Below are positions 45,323-53,306 of a stretch of DNA of 64,000 nucleotides, in pieces. Position 1 is the first letter of the stretch; each line of letters starts with the position of its first letter. The position numbers and the translations under genes were made by a program. Source of the stretch: Cucumibacter marinus DSM 18995 (GTDB lineage: Bacteria > Pseudomonadota > Alphaproteobacteria > Rhizobiales > Devosiaceae); NCBI RefSeq assembly GCF_000429865.1, contig NZ_AUCR01000009.1, positions 161,525 through 225,524 of the forward strand, read 5' to 3'. A model generated the notes under the pieces. The model was not told the origin of the DNA and did not search any database. It worked only from the letters and a program-made list of their open reading frames with translations.

Positions 45323-46258
45323 CTACCAGGACTTCAATCCCAGAAGCTTCTCTCCGAGCGGGTTGAGACTGGCCACCTCGCCATGCTTCTTCTCCCATTC
45401 GCGCGGATCGCCGGGAAACGCGTCGCGCTTCGAGTGATCGAGTTCCCGCCACTGCCGCACCCGTTCGGCCCGCTCGGCTTCGTTGCTTTGTTCGGCCGGA
45501 TACATCGAGATGTACTGCGCCATGCGCACCCGCCCGTCCGAATAATTCGGGCGAATGCCGTGTGCCAGTAGCGAATTGAAAATCAAAAGGTCTCCCGGCT
45601 CGAGATCGACATTCTCACGCTCGAGCCCGGTCATGTCGGGATGCATCGGATCACGGTCGGCTGGCTGGGTCTTCACCCATTCCTCGAAATGCTCGAAAAG
45701 ATACGGCACACATTGAAAGCCGCCGGTCTCGCTATCCTGCTTTTGAAGGCTCAGCACGCCCTGCACCCCGATGGGCTGCGGATCGAGAGAGGTGTCGACA
45801 TCCCAATGGATGAACCCGTCCGTGCTGCCCTTTTCCCGCCTCGGCGGATTGAGGATCGCCCGGTCGATGGTTACCCAGAGATCTTCGCGGTCCCAGATAT
45901 CGACAAAGGCATCATAGACCCGCTGCTCCATGCGATTATCCCACAGATACTGGTGATTGTAGATCTCCAGCATCCCCGCATTGTTGAGCTCTTTCATCTT
46001 GTGCTCGCGCCGCTGCGGCGCGTACCAGGTCGCGGGATCATTCGGGTCCTTCTCGTCGAACCGCCATAGCAATTCGACCAACCGCTCGACATTCTCCCGT
46101 GGCACCGCCTGTTTGACGATCACATAGCCCTTGGTCGTCCAGTGCTGCCAATCCGCCTCGGACAACACGCGGAGCGGCAGGCGTTTTTTGATGTCCTTGA
46201 GCTGCGGTGACTGTTTCGATGTCGGGTGGCTGTGTTCTTCCCTGATCCCGGTATCCAT
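45323..46258 (-). CDS. Phytanoyl-CoA dioxygenase (PhyH) family protein
   Basis: Fe(II)/2-oxoglutarate-dependent oxygenase-like protein of 311 residues. The iron ligands are apparent as H-x-D in FIHWDVDTS and a distal His in LAHGIRPNYSDGRVRM, whose downstream Arg would bind 2-oxoglutarate. The ATG at 46258 has GGGAGG at ideal spacing; the longer frame to 46549 overlaps the divergent promoter. The substrate is unknown; related proteins hydroxylate lipids, ectoine or small acids. It is a single gene on the minus strand, 52 bp before the SulP gene. Confidence 0.88.
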   Translation of the reverse strand: MDTGIREEHSHPTSKQSPQLKDIKKRLPLRVLSEADWQHWTTKGYVIVKQAVPRENVERLVELLWRFDEKDPNDPATWYAPQRREHKMKELNNAGMLEIYNHQYLWDNRMEQRVYDAFVDIWDREDLWVTIDRAILNPPRREKGSTDGFIHWDVDTSLDPQPIGVQGVLSLQKQDSETGGFQCVPYLFEHFEEWVKTQPADRDPMHPDMTGLERENVDLEPGDLLIFNSLLAHGIRPNYSDGRVRMAQYISMYPAEQSNEAERAERVRQWRELDHSKRDAFPGDPREWEKKHGEVASLNPLGEKLLGLKSW

Positions 46259-46382
46259 GATCGCATCCTCCCTTGCGCCGCCAGGGGAATACCCTCGGCG
46301 GCCGCCCATGCTGCCAACAATTTTCTGTTTCGCATAGCACCCAGACGCTAGACTGCCTGTGCGGCGGCAGGCGGAGGAGACA

Positions 46383-47240
46383 ATGTTCACACCCCTTTTG
46401 CGGCCGATCGCACTGGCCACCGCCCTTTCAATCGCCGCCCCGGCATGGGCACAAACCGTCCCGCCCCCCGTCCAGCAATCCGCTCTCGAATGGTACACGG
46501 ACGTTCGCGCAGCCTTTGAAGAGAGCCGGGCCAAACCCTTCATCGACATTGACGGCTTCCGAGACTATCTCGCCGGCCTCACCAATCTCACCGCCTTCCG
46601 GATCCTGACCGAAAGCGAACCCTTTGCGCCAGAGGGCACAACCGAACGGCTCGAGCAGGAAGAACGGGTTTTCAAGCGGCTGACAGCAATCCTTGATGCG
46701 GCCTATGCCGTGCTCGACGGCACCGTCGACGGGCAATCGCAGATCCTGCCCGATGAGGAAGGCAGCGTCGGTGCGCTGTTCTGTTCAGCCGCCCGGGTCT
46801 CCCATGCCATCGGGGTAGTCGAAGCGCTTGAAACCAAACTCGCCCTCGTCGAGGCGCAGGTCGCCCTCGGTGAGTGGAAGCTGGCCGACAATCAACGGGT
46901 GCTCGAAGACATCGAAACCCAGCTCGACTATCTTGACCGTGGGTTTACTCATTTCGGCGCCCGCGTACTTCTCGGTATCGATGTCAGCGGTTCGCGCCCC
47001 GCCATGTCACTCGCCGAGTTCGACCGGGCGATGGAGGCGTTCGACGCCCAGATCCACGCGGCGGACACCCGCGCTGCCTATTATCGCGCCGCCGGCGGGG
47101 ATGATGCCGTCTGCACCGCCTATCGATTCATCCTCTACGATCCCGAAGCCCCGACCGATCCCCGCCTGATCCTCGATTTCATCGAAAAGGGCCGGCTGAT
47201 CGAACTGGTGCACCTGTTTCTGGACACGCGAACCTCCTAG
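46383..47240 (+). CDS. Secreted helical protein of unknown function
   Basis: I do not recognise a family. The 285-residue product begins with a signal peptide (MFTPLLRPIALATALSIAAPAWA, cleavage before QT) and GGAGGAGACA upstream of its ATG. The mature part is acidic and mostly helical, with one long amphipathic stretch around EALETKLALVEAQVALGEWKL that could form a coiled coil. Two cysteines (in LFCSAARVSHA and DAVCTAYRF) could form a disulfide. It is divergent from the PhyH-like gene with 124 bp between. Confidence 0.72.
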   Translation: MFTPLLRPIALATALSIAAPAWAQTVPPPVQQSALEWYTDVRAAFEESRAKPFIDIDGFRDYLAGLTNLTAFRILTESEPFAPEGTTERLEQEERVFKRLTAILDAAYAVLDGTVDGQSQILPDEEGSVGALFCSAARVSHAIGVVEALETKLALVEAQVALGEWKLADNQRVLEDIETQLDYLDRGFTHFGARVLLGIDVSGSRPAMSLAEFDRAMEAFDAQIHAADTRAAYYRAAGGDDAVCTAYRFILYDPEAPTDPRLILDFIEKGRLIELVHLFLDTRTS

Positions 47241-47438
47241 GCCGTTTCCCCCTGGAGAGGACACCGGCCCGCCATGCCGGATCCGATAATTTCGATCAGA
47301 GCAATTTTTTCCACAGGCCTGCCGCATCCGAACGAGCCGCCCCCACGCCCCTGATTCCAAACCCTTTTTGGCCGGCCACGCGACGTCTCAAGTCACTCTG
47401 CGGTGCCCTCACCGCGCCCTTCCCCGGCCCAAAACCGA

Positions 47439-47467
47439 TTGACCCTAGTACTTTCCGCATCTATTAG
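47439..47467 (+). promoter_or_regulatory. Sigma-70-type promoter of the ROK/ABC cassette
   Basis: TTGACC, 17 bp, TATTAG: the -35 box matches TTGACA at 5 of 6 and the -10 box TATAAT at 4 of 6, with ideal spacing. The -10 box overlaps the inverted repeat at 47463-47489, so a bound repressor would block it. The ROK gene starts 34 bp after the -10 box. Confidence 0.6.
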
Positions 47468-47489
47468 TTCGGTAAGGGAACGAATTAAT
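47463..47489. promoter_or_regulatory. Inverted repeat operator candidate for the ROK regulator
   Basis: ATTAGTTCG and CGAATTAAT are inverted (one mismatch) around a 9-bp spacer. NagC/Mlc-type ROK repressors bind dyads of this general form, two AT-rich arms with CG-containing inner edges. It overlaps the -10 box of the promoter preceding the ROK gene, so autorepression of the cassette is likely. Confidence 0.6.
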
Positions 47490-47500
47490 TAAGAGCGAAA

Positions 47501-48715
47501 ATGCCGTCAGCCAGTCAGATTTCACGCCAGTTCTCCCAGCGCGCGGTGATGGAGGCCATCATGAATGATGGTCCCATCTCCCGCGCCGCCATCGCCAAGT
47601 CGACGGGACTATCCAAGCAGACGGTTTCCGAGATCGTCGGCGGGCTCGAAGATGCGGGCTGGGTGCGTGAGACCGGGCGGACCAGCGGCCATGTCGGGCG
47701 CAGCGCCGTCAATTACGAGATCGTGCCGGAAGCCGCCTATATCGCGGCGGTCGACCTCGGGGGCACCAAGGTCCGGGCCGTGATCGCCGACCTCGCCTGC
47801 TCGATCCATGGCGAACGCGTCGAGCCGACCGATCCCAAGGGCGGCGTCGCGGTGGCAGAACAGATCGCCCGTCTTTGCCGGCAGGTTGCCGAAGACGAAT
47901 CCATCCCCCTCGACAAACTCGCCCTCGCCGTTGTCGGCGCGCCGGGCGTACCGGAAACGGAAACCGGCAGCATCCAGATGTCCCCCAATATCGGCGGCAT
48001 CGACACCATTGATTTTGCCGGCGCCATCCGCACCTCCCTCGGTGTCGATGTCGTGCTCGAAAACGACGTCAACCTGGCCGTTCTCGGCGAGAACTGGCTC
48101 GGTCTCGGACAGGGCGCATCGAACCTTGCCTTCATCGCGCTCGGCACGGGTATCGGTGGCGGGCTCATCCTCAATGGCGAACTGATCCGCGGCGCCGCCA
48201 ATTCGGCTGGCGAGCTGGGCTTCCTCCCCTTTGGGGCGGATCCCTTCGAAGCGGAAAGCAAGAAGGCCGGCGCCCTCGAACGCGTGGTGGCCACCGTCGG
48301 CATGAAGAACCGCTACCGCGAACTGAGCGGCGATGCCGTCGAGGTTCCCGAGATCTTCGACCGCGCCGAACAGGGCGACCAGAATGCCCTCACCGTACTC
48401 GACGAAACCGCGAAATATCTCGCCCGAGCGGTCTGTGCTGTCTGTGCCGTCGCCAACCCCGAAAAGGTCATTCTCGGTGGCTCGATCGGCGAACGCAGTG
48501 AACTGGTCGAGCGCGTCCGCGCCCTCCTGCCCGCCGGCTTCTCCCGCCCGATCACGGTCGAACGCTCGGCCTTGGGTCACAGCGCCTCCCTGATCGGAGC
48601 CGCCGCCATCGGTCTCACCCAGTTGCGTAATGCCCTGTTCGGCGCCGAGGCCCCTGCCGGCACCATCGCCCTGCCCTCGGGCAGGACCGTCAACCTCAGC
48701 GAGGCCGCCCAATGA
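47501..48715 (+). CDS. ROK-family transcriptional regulator
   Basis: A 404-residue regulator with an N-terminal winged helix (FSQRAVMEAIMNDGPISRAA and the recognition helix SKQTVSEIVGGLE) and a ROK sugar-kinase-like domain. The ATP-loop counterpart AVDLGGTKVRAVIAD and ALGTGIGGGLILNGEL are kept. The usual zinc-binding CxCGxxGC motif is missing: after AGELGFLPFG the region reads ADPFEAESKKAGALE. The effector may therefore be bound differently from NagC or Mlc. The gene heads a cassette with an M20 hydrolase (ATGA overlap), ABC transporter genes and a PLP enzyme. A promoter and dyad lie directly upstream. Confidence 0.9.
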   Translation: MPSASQISRQFSQRAVMEAIMNDGPISRAAIAKSTGLSKQTVSEIVGGLEDAGWVRETGRTSGHVGRSAVNYEIVPEAAYIAAVDLGGTKVRAVIADLACSIHGERVEPTDPKGGVAVAEQIARLCRQVAEDESIPLDKLALAVVGAPGVPETETGSIQMSPNIGGIDTIDFAGAIRTSLGVDVVLENDVNLAVLGENWLGLGQGASNLAFIALGTGIGGGLILNGELIRGAANSAGELGFLPFGADPFEAESKKAGALERVVATVGMKNRYRELSGDAVEVPEIFDRAEQGDQNALTVLDETAKYLARAVCAVCAVANPEKVILGGSIGERSELVERVRALLPAGFSRPITVERSALGHSASLIGAAAIGLTQLRNALFGAEAPAGTIALPSGRTVNLSEAAQ

Positions 48716-49965
48716 GCACCGTTTCCGCCGCCGACCTGACACCCCATCTCGACCGCGACACCGCTCTCGCCCTTTTGCAGGGCGCGATCCGCACGCCGTC
48801 CATCACAGGCGATGAGGCTGGCTTCGCCGCCTATCTCGGCACCGAGATGGAAAAGCGCGACATCGCCGACATCGAAACCGCCGAATTCGCCCCCGGCCGC
48901 TCCAATGTCTGGGGCACACGCAAGGGCTCGGGCGGCGGCCAAAACCTTCTTTTCATCGGCCACACCGACACTGTGCGCGTCGATGGCTGGAAGGAACGCT
49001 GGGAAGGCACCGACCGTGAAAGCCCGTTCTGCGGCGAACTCGTTGACGGCGCCGTCTGGGGCCGTGGCGCGTGTGACCTCAAGGCCGGCATCTGCGCCGC
49101 CCTCGCCGCCCTGTCGCTGATCGATGCCGCCGGCATAGCGCTCAAGGGCAACCTCTCCTTCGCCTTTGTCGGCGACGAGGAAAGCGGTCAGGAAGGCTCC
49201 GGCGTCAGCGCCGGGGTCAAGCACTATGCCGATCAGATCAAATCCGGCGCCGTCGCCGGACCGGATTTCGCGGTCTATGTCGAACCGACCCGGCTCAATG
49301 TCTATGCCGCGCAGATGGGCTTCTTCATCGCCGACGTCACGGTGAAAGGCAAATCGGTCTATTTCGGCTTCCCCGAACAGGGTCACGACGCGCTCAAGGC
49401 AGCGAATTTGATCCTGACAGCGCTCTACGCTCATTCGGATGACATCAATGCCCGCGCCGTGCACGGACTTGTAGGCCGGTCCTTCCTGCTGCCCACCGGC
49501 ATCAATGCAGGCGGCTACATCGCGGTGCCCGGCGAAGCCAAATTCTCGTTCATTCGCAAGCTTCTGCCCGGCGAAAGCCTCGATGAGGCGGTGGCCGAAA
49601 TAGAAGCGGTGATCGAGCGAGCCAGTACCAATCCCGAAATCACGGTCGAGATCGCCTATCCGGCAGGTCGCGACCATCGCTTCGGCGGCTCGCCCTGCGG
49701 TATCGACACCGCCCTGCCTGCAGTGCAACTCCTCAGCGCGGCCGCCGAAGACTCGTTTGAAGGGCGCGGCGCCATTGAAGGCGCCCCCTATTGGTCAGAA
49801 GCCCCGTTCTTCGTGAACGGGCTCGATGTCCCTGCCGTTTACTGCGCGCCGGGCGACATCCGCAACGCACACACCACCGAAGAACACGTCGATGTGGAGG
49901 AATACTGGGCGGGGATCGTCGCCTTCGCCCGGTTCATCATCGCCTTCTGCAATCAGGAGCGGTGA
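48712..49965 (+). CDS. M20-family metallopeptidase/deacylase
   Basis: A dizinc amidohydrolase of 417 residues. The metal and catalytic motifs are GHTDTV, GRGACDLKAG, GDEESGQEG and the C-terminal HTTEEHV. The insertion domain around residues 190-310 is the dimerisation lid. Such enzymes remove acyl groups or C-terminal amino acids (ArgE, DapE, carboxypeptidase G2 types); the specificity is not evident. Its ATG overlaps the ROK gene stop as ATGA, and the binding-protein gene follows after 31 bp, so it is part of the cassette and probably hydrolyses the imported ligand in the cytoplasm. Confidence 0.9.
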   Translation: MSTVSAADLTPHLDRDTALALLQGAIRTPSITGDEAGFAAYLGTEMEKRDIADIETAEFAPGRSNVWGTRKGSGGGQNLLFIGHTDTVRVDGWKERWEGTDRESPFCGELVDGAVWGRGACDLKAGICAALAALSLIDAAGIALKGNLSFAFVGDEESGQEGSGVSAGVKHYADQIKSGAVAGPDFAVYVEPTRLNVYAAQMGFFIADVTVKGKSVYFGFPEQGHDALKAANLILTALYAHSDDINARAVHGLVGRSFLLPTGINAGGYIAVPGEAKFSFIRKLLPGESLDEAVAEIEAVIERASTNPEITVEIAYPAGRDHRFGGSPCGIDTALPAVQLLSAAAEDSFEGRGAIEGAPYWSEAPFFVNGLDVPAVYCAPGDIRNAHTTEEHVDVEEYWAGIVAFARFIIAFCNQER

Positions 49966-49996
49966 TTTGAAGACGACGACAAAGGGAGACAGAACC

Positions 49997-51055
49997 ATGG
50001 CACTTCGTACAACTCTTGCGGCTCTCTCTGCCGCAACGCTGCTGGGGCTCACCCCTGCAGCCATGGCCCAGACGACCGGGCCGAACGGCGAAACGGCAAC
50101 CCCGACCGCCGAAGTCACCGTGTCCGACGCCCAGGCTGAAGAGCTTCGGGCCGGCGGCCACACCGCTGCCCTGCTCTGGCACGACCAGTCCGATTTCGTG
50201 AACGCGGTCACCGCCGGCGCAACCGATGAATTCGAACGCCTCGGCATCGAAGTCGTCGCCACCGCCAACGCCGCGTTCGACGCGGCAAAGCAGCGTTCGG
50301 ATATCGAGACCGCGCTCGTGCGTGAGCCTTCGATCATCCTGTCGCTGCCGCTCGATCCCGTGACTTCGGCTGCCGCTTTTGCCGAAGCCAAGGACCTCGG
50401 CGTCAAGCTCGTTTTCCTCTCCAACCTGCCTGCCGACTATGTGCATGGTGAGGACTACGCCGCCATCGTCACCGACGATCTGTTCCAGATGGGCAAGCAG
50501 GCCGCCGACGCACTCGCCGCTGCGATGGGCGAAACCGGCAAGGTTGCCTGGATCTATCACGACGCCACCTATTACGTGACCAACCAGCGCGATAATGCGT
50601 TCAAGACCACCATCGAGAACGATTATCCGAACATGGAAATCGTCGCCGAGGAAGGCATTGCCGACCCCGCCCGTGCGGAGGAAATCGCAAACGCCATGCT
50701 GCTGCGGAACCCGGATCTCGGTGGTGTCTACGTCACCTGGGCCGGTCCGGCAGAAGGCGTGCTGGCCGCGCTGCGCCAGAACGGCAACACCGACACCAAG
50801 ATCGTGACCCTCGACCTTTCCGAGCCGATCGCGCTCGACATGGTCAATGGCGGCAACGTCACCGCGATCGTGGCTGACGAGGCCTATGAGCTTGGCCGCG
50901 CCATGGCCGCAACCGGCGCTCTCGCCCTTCTGGGCGAAGACACCCCGGCCTTCATCGTGGCCCCTGCGGTCACCGTGAACGCGGACAATGTGGCTGAAGG
51001 CTGGATGACCTCGCTTCACCGCGAGGCGCCCGAAAGCGTCCTGAACGCGAACTAA
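49997..51055 (+). CDS. ABC transporter periplasmic binding protein, copy 1 (RbsB-like)
   Basis: A 352-residue periplasmic-binding-protein-like I fold protein. Signal peptide MALRTTLAALSAATLLGLTP... ends at AMA-QT. The ligand pocket regions include TAALLWHDQSDF, SLPLDPVTS and TLDLSEPIALDMVNGGN. It is a close paralogue of the protein encoded at 51185, sharing long identical stretches such as DEFERLGIEVVA and NDYPNMEIV/QDYPNMEIV. The two differ at pocket-facing segments (WHDQSDFVNAV against WHELYDWSGAV). The start has AAAGGGAG upstream. Sugar-type binding proteins are the closest relatives, but the neighbouring enzymes suggest an amino-acid-containing ligand. Confidence 0.9.
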   Translation: MALRTTLAALSAATLLGLTPAAMAQTTGPNGETATPTAEVTVSDAQAEELRAGGHTAALLWHDQSDFVNAVTAGATDEFERLGIEVVATANAAFDAAKQRSDIETALVREPSIILSLPLDPVTSAAAFAEAKDLGVKLVFLSNLPADYVHGEDYAAIVTDDLFQMGKQAADALAAAMGETGKVAWIYHDATYYVTNQRDNAFKTTIENDYPNMEIVAEEGIADPARAEEIANAMLLRNPDLGGVYVTWAGPAEGVLAALRQNGNTDTKIVTLDLSEPIALDMVNGGNVTAIVADEAYELGRAMAATGALALLGEDTPAFIVAPAVTVNADNVAEGWMTSLHREAPESVLNAN

Positions 51056-51095
51056 GCGTTCCAAAAGCAATAACCGGGAAAACCCCGGAAGGTCG

Positions 51096-51133
51096 CGCAC
51101 CGGAGCCGAATTTGCATGCCGGACTCCGGTGCG
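51096..51133 (+). repeat. Intercistronic hairpin between the two binding-protein genes
   Basis: CGCACCGGAG and CTCCGGTGCG form a perfect 10-bp stem with an inner CCG/CGG extension. No T-run follows. Hairpins after abundant binding-protein messages usually protect the upstream message from 3' decay and so raise its level over the permease. Confidence 0.6.
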
Positions 51134-51184
51134 TGACCCGCGAAACAAGGGCACGCGAATGCCCTGTTCCATCAGGAGGATAAC

Positions 51185-52249
51185 ATGAGAAGTCTTGTTT
51201 TTGCCGCAGCGATTTCAACCGCTGCCCTGTTGACCGCCCCGGCACTCGCTGCCGACGGCGCAACGGTCGGCCCCAATGGCGAAACGCCGACCCCGGTCGC
51301 TGAACTGACCCTGTCGGACGCCGAAGTCGCAAAGGTCGCCGAAGGCGGCTACACCGCGGCCCTGGTCTGGCACGAACTTTATGACTGGTCCGGTGCCGTC
51401 GCCCAGGGCGCCAAGGACGAGTTCGAACGCCTCGGCATCGAGGTGGTGGCCGAAACCGACGCCGGCTTCGACACAGCCCGTCAAAAGGCCGATGTCGAAA
51501 CCGTCATGGCCCAGAACCCCTCGATCATCGTGTCACTGCCGATCGACCCGCCGACTGCCGCCAATGTCTACGGCATCGCCCGCGATGCCGGCGTGAAGCT
51601 GGTCTTCATCGACAATGCGGTGAACGGCTTCACCCATGGCGAGGACTATGTGACCGTCGTCTCCGCCGACCTGTTCCAGATCGGTTCGAAGGCCGCCAAC
51701 GCCCTCGCCGCCGCGATGGGAGAGGAAGGCACTGTCGGCTACATGTTCCACGACGCCGATTTCCCGGTCACCAACCAGCGCGATCAGGCATTCAAGGCGA
51801 CCATCGAGCAGGACTATCCGAACATGGAGATCGTTGTTGAATCCGGCATGACCGATCCGGCCAATGCCGAGGACATCGCCCGCGCCATGCTTTCGCGCAA
51901 TCCCGATCTCGGCGGCATCTACACCCCTTGGGCCGAACCTGCCCTTGGCGTGCTCTCGGTCCTGCGCCAGCAGGGCAACACCGACACCAAGGTGATCACC
52001 ATCGACCTCAACGAGCCGGTCGCGCTCGACATGCTCAATGGCGGCAATACCGCAGCGATCATTGCTGACGAAGCCTATGCGATCGGCGTCTATGCGGCCC
52101 GCGCCGCTGCAGCCAGCCTGCTCGATCGTTCGGTCGATCCGTTCCTGGTGGTCGATGCACTGGCGATCACGCCGGACAACATCGTTGAAGGCTGGGAGAA
52201 GTCCCTCAGCCATCAGCCTCCTGAATCAGTCATGAGCGCCGCGCAGTAA
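51185..52249 (+). CDS. ABC transporter periplasmic binding protein, copy 2 (RbsB-like)
   Basis: Paralogue of the preceding binding protein, 354 residues, with its own signal peptide (MRSLVFAAAISTAALLTAPALA) and AGGAGG ribosome site. Identity over the mature part is well above half by eye, including the motif GPNGETPTPVAEL near the mature N-terminus shared with GPNGETATPTAEV in copy 1. The hinge and pocket segments differ: VFIDNAVNGFTHGEDY against VFLSNLPADYVHGEDY. A single permease and ATPase follow, so the two proteins probably feed the same channel with related ligands. Confidence 0.9.
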   Translation: MRSLVFAAAISTAALLTAPALAADGATVGPNGETPTPVAELTLSDAEVAKVAEGGYTAALVWHELYDWSGAVAQGAKDEFERLGIEVVAETDAGFDTARQKADVETVMAQNPSIIVSLPIDPPTAANVYGIARDAGVKLVFIDNAVNGFTHGEDYVTVVSADLFQIGSKAANALAAAMGEEGTVGYMFHDADFPVTNQRDQAFKATIEQDYPNMEIVVESGMTDPANAEDIARAMLSRNPDLGGIYTPWAEPALGVLSVLRQQGNTDTKVITIDLNEPVALDMLNGGNTAAIIADEAYAIGVYAARAAAASLLDRSVDPFLVVDALAITPDNIVEGWEKSLSHQPPESVMSAAQ

Positions 52250-52334
52250 ACGACGCGGCGAACCTCGCCGGCCCGGAGCCCTGCCGGGTCGGCACCTCAC
52301 AAAGGCCCAATCGCCAAAACGCCGGACAAGACCG

Positions 52335-53288
52335 ATGGAACAAGTGAAAAAAATCTTCGCCCGCTTCGACCTGCAGCAATATGTGGTCTATGTCGGCTTC
52401 CTGCTGATCTTCCTCTATTTCGCAGTCACCCTGCACGATGACGGGTTTCTGACCCAGCGCAACCTGACCAACATCGTGCTGCAGACCGCGCCCGCCACGA
52501 TCATGGCCATCGGCCTGGTCTTCGTCCTCTCGGCGCGCGAGATCGACCTCTCCTTCGGCTCGATCGTCGCTGTCGCCGCCCTCTCCGCTGCCGTTGTCAT
52601 GCAGGAATACAATATGTTCCTGGGCATCGCCGCCGGGCTCGGGGTCGGCCTCGCCATCGGGCTGTTCAACGGGGTGCTGGTCGCCTATCTCCGCCTCCCC
52701 TCATTCCTGGTTACCCTTGCGACAATGGGTTTGTTCGCCGGGGTTGCCCGCACGCTCACCAATCTGCGCTCCATCCCCGTCATCGATTCCGGTTTTACCG
52801 GCTTCTTCGGTGCCGGCTCCTTCCTCGGCGTCCCCTCCCTTGTGTGGTGGTCGTTCGGCGCGGTGATCGTCGGGCACTATATCTACCGTGAGACCCGCTT
52901 CGGCGCGCATGTGCTGGCCACCGGCGACAACGCCCGCGCTGCCCAGGTCTCCGGTATCAAGGTGCCGCGCATCCGTGTCGCCGTTCTCGCCCTTTCCGGC
53001 GTCTGCGCCGGCCTTGCCGGGCTCCTTTATGCGGGCCGCCTGCAGGCCGCCAAATACACCCTTGGCGAGACCGATCTGATGACCGTGATCGCCGCGGTGA
53101 TCGTCGGCGGCACACTCCTGTCGGGCGGCAAGGGCACCGTCATCGGTGCGCTGGTCGGCTCGCTGCTCATGGGCATGCTCAATAACGGGCTTATCCTTCA
53201 GGGCCTTTCGGTCTCCGATCAGATGATCGTCCGGGGTATCATCATCCTCGTCGCGGTGGCCGTGTCCCTGCGCGATACCAACCACTGA
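52335..53288 (+). CDS. ABC transporter permease (RbsC-like)
   Basis: A membrane permease of 317 residues in the BPD_transp_2 family, with 8-10 helices. Recognisable segments are FVLSAREIDLSFGSIVAVAAL and VIVGGTLLSGGKGTVIGALVGSLLMGML, plus ATGDNARAAQVSGIKVPRIR, the coupling-helix region that contacts the ATPase. It lies 85 bp after the second binding-protein gene and 18 bp before the PLP enzyme gene. Confidence 0.94.
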   Translation: MEQVKKIFARFDLQQYVVYVGFLLIFLYFAVTLHDDGFLTQRNLTNIVLQTAPATIMAIGLVFVLSAREIDLSFGSIVAVAALSAAVVMQEYNMFLGIAAGLGVGLAIGLFNGVLVAYLRLPSFLVTLATMGLFAGVARTLTNLRSIPVIDSGFTGFFGAGSFLGVPSLVWWSFGAVIVGHYIYRETRFGAHVLATGDNARAAQVSGIKVPRIRVAVLALSGVCAGLAGLLYAGRLQAAKYTLGETDLMTVIAAVIVGGTLLSGGKGTVIGALVGSLLMGMLNNGLILQGLSVSDQMIVRGIIILVAVAVSLRDTNH

Positions 53289-53306
53289 TCGAAGGGAGCG
53301 CGAACC

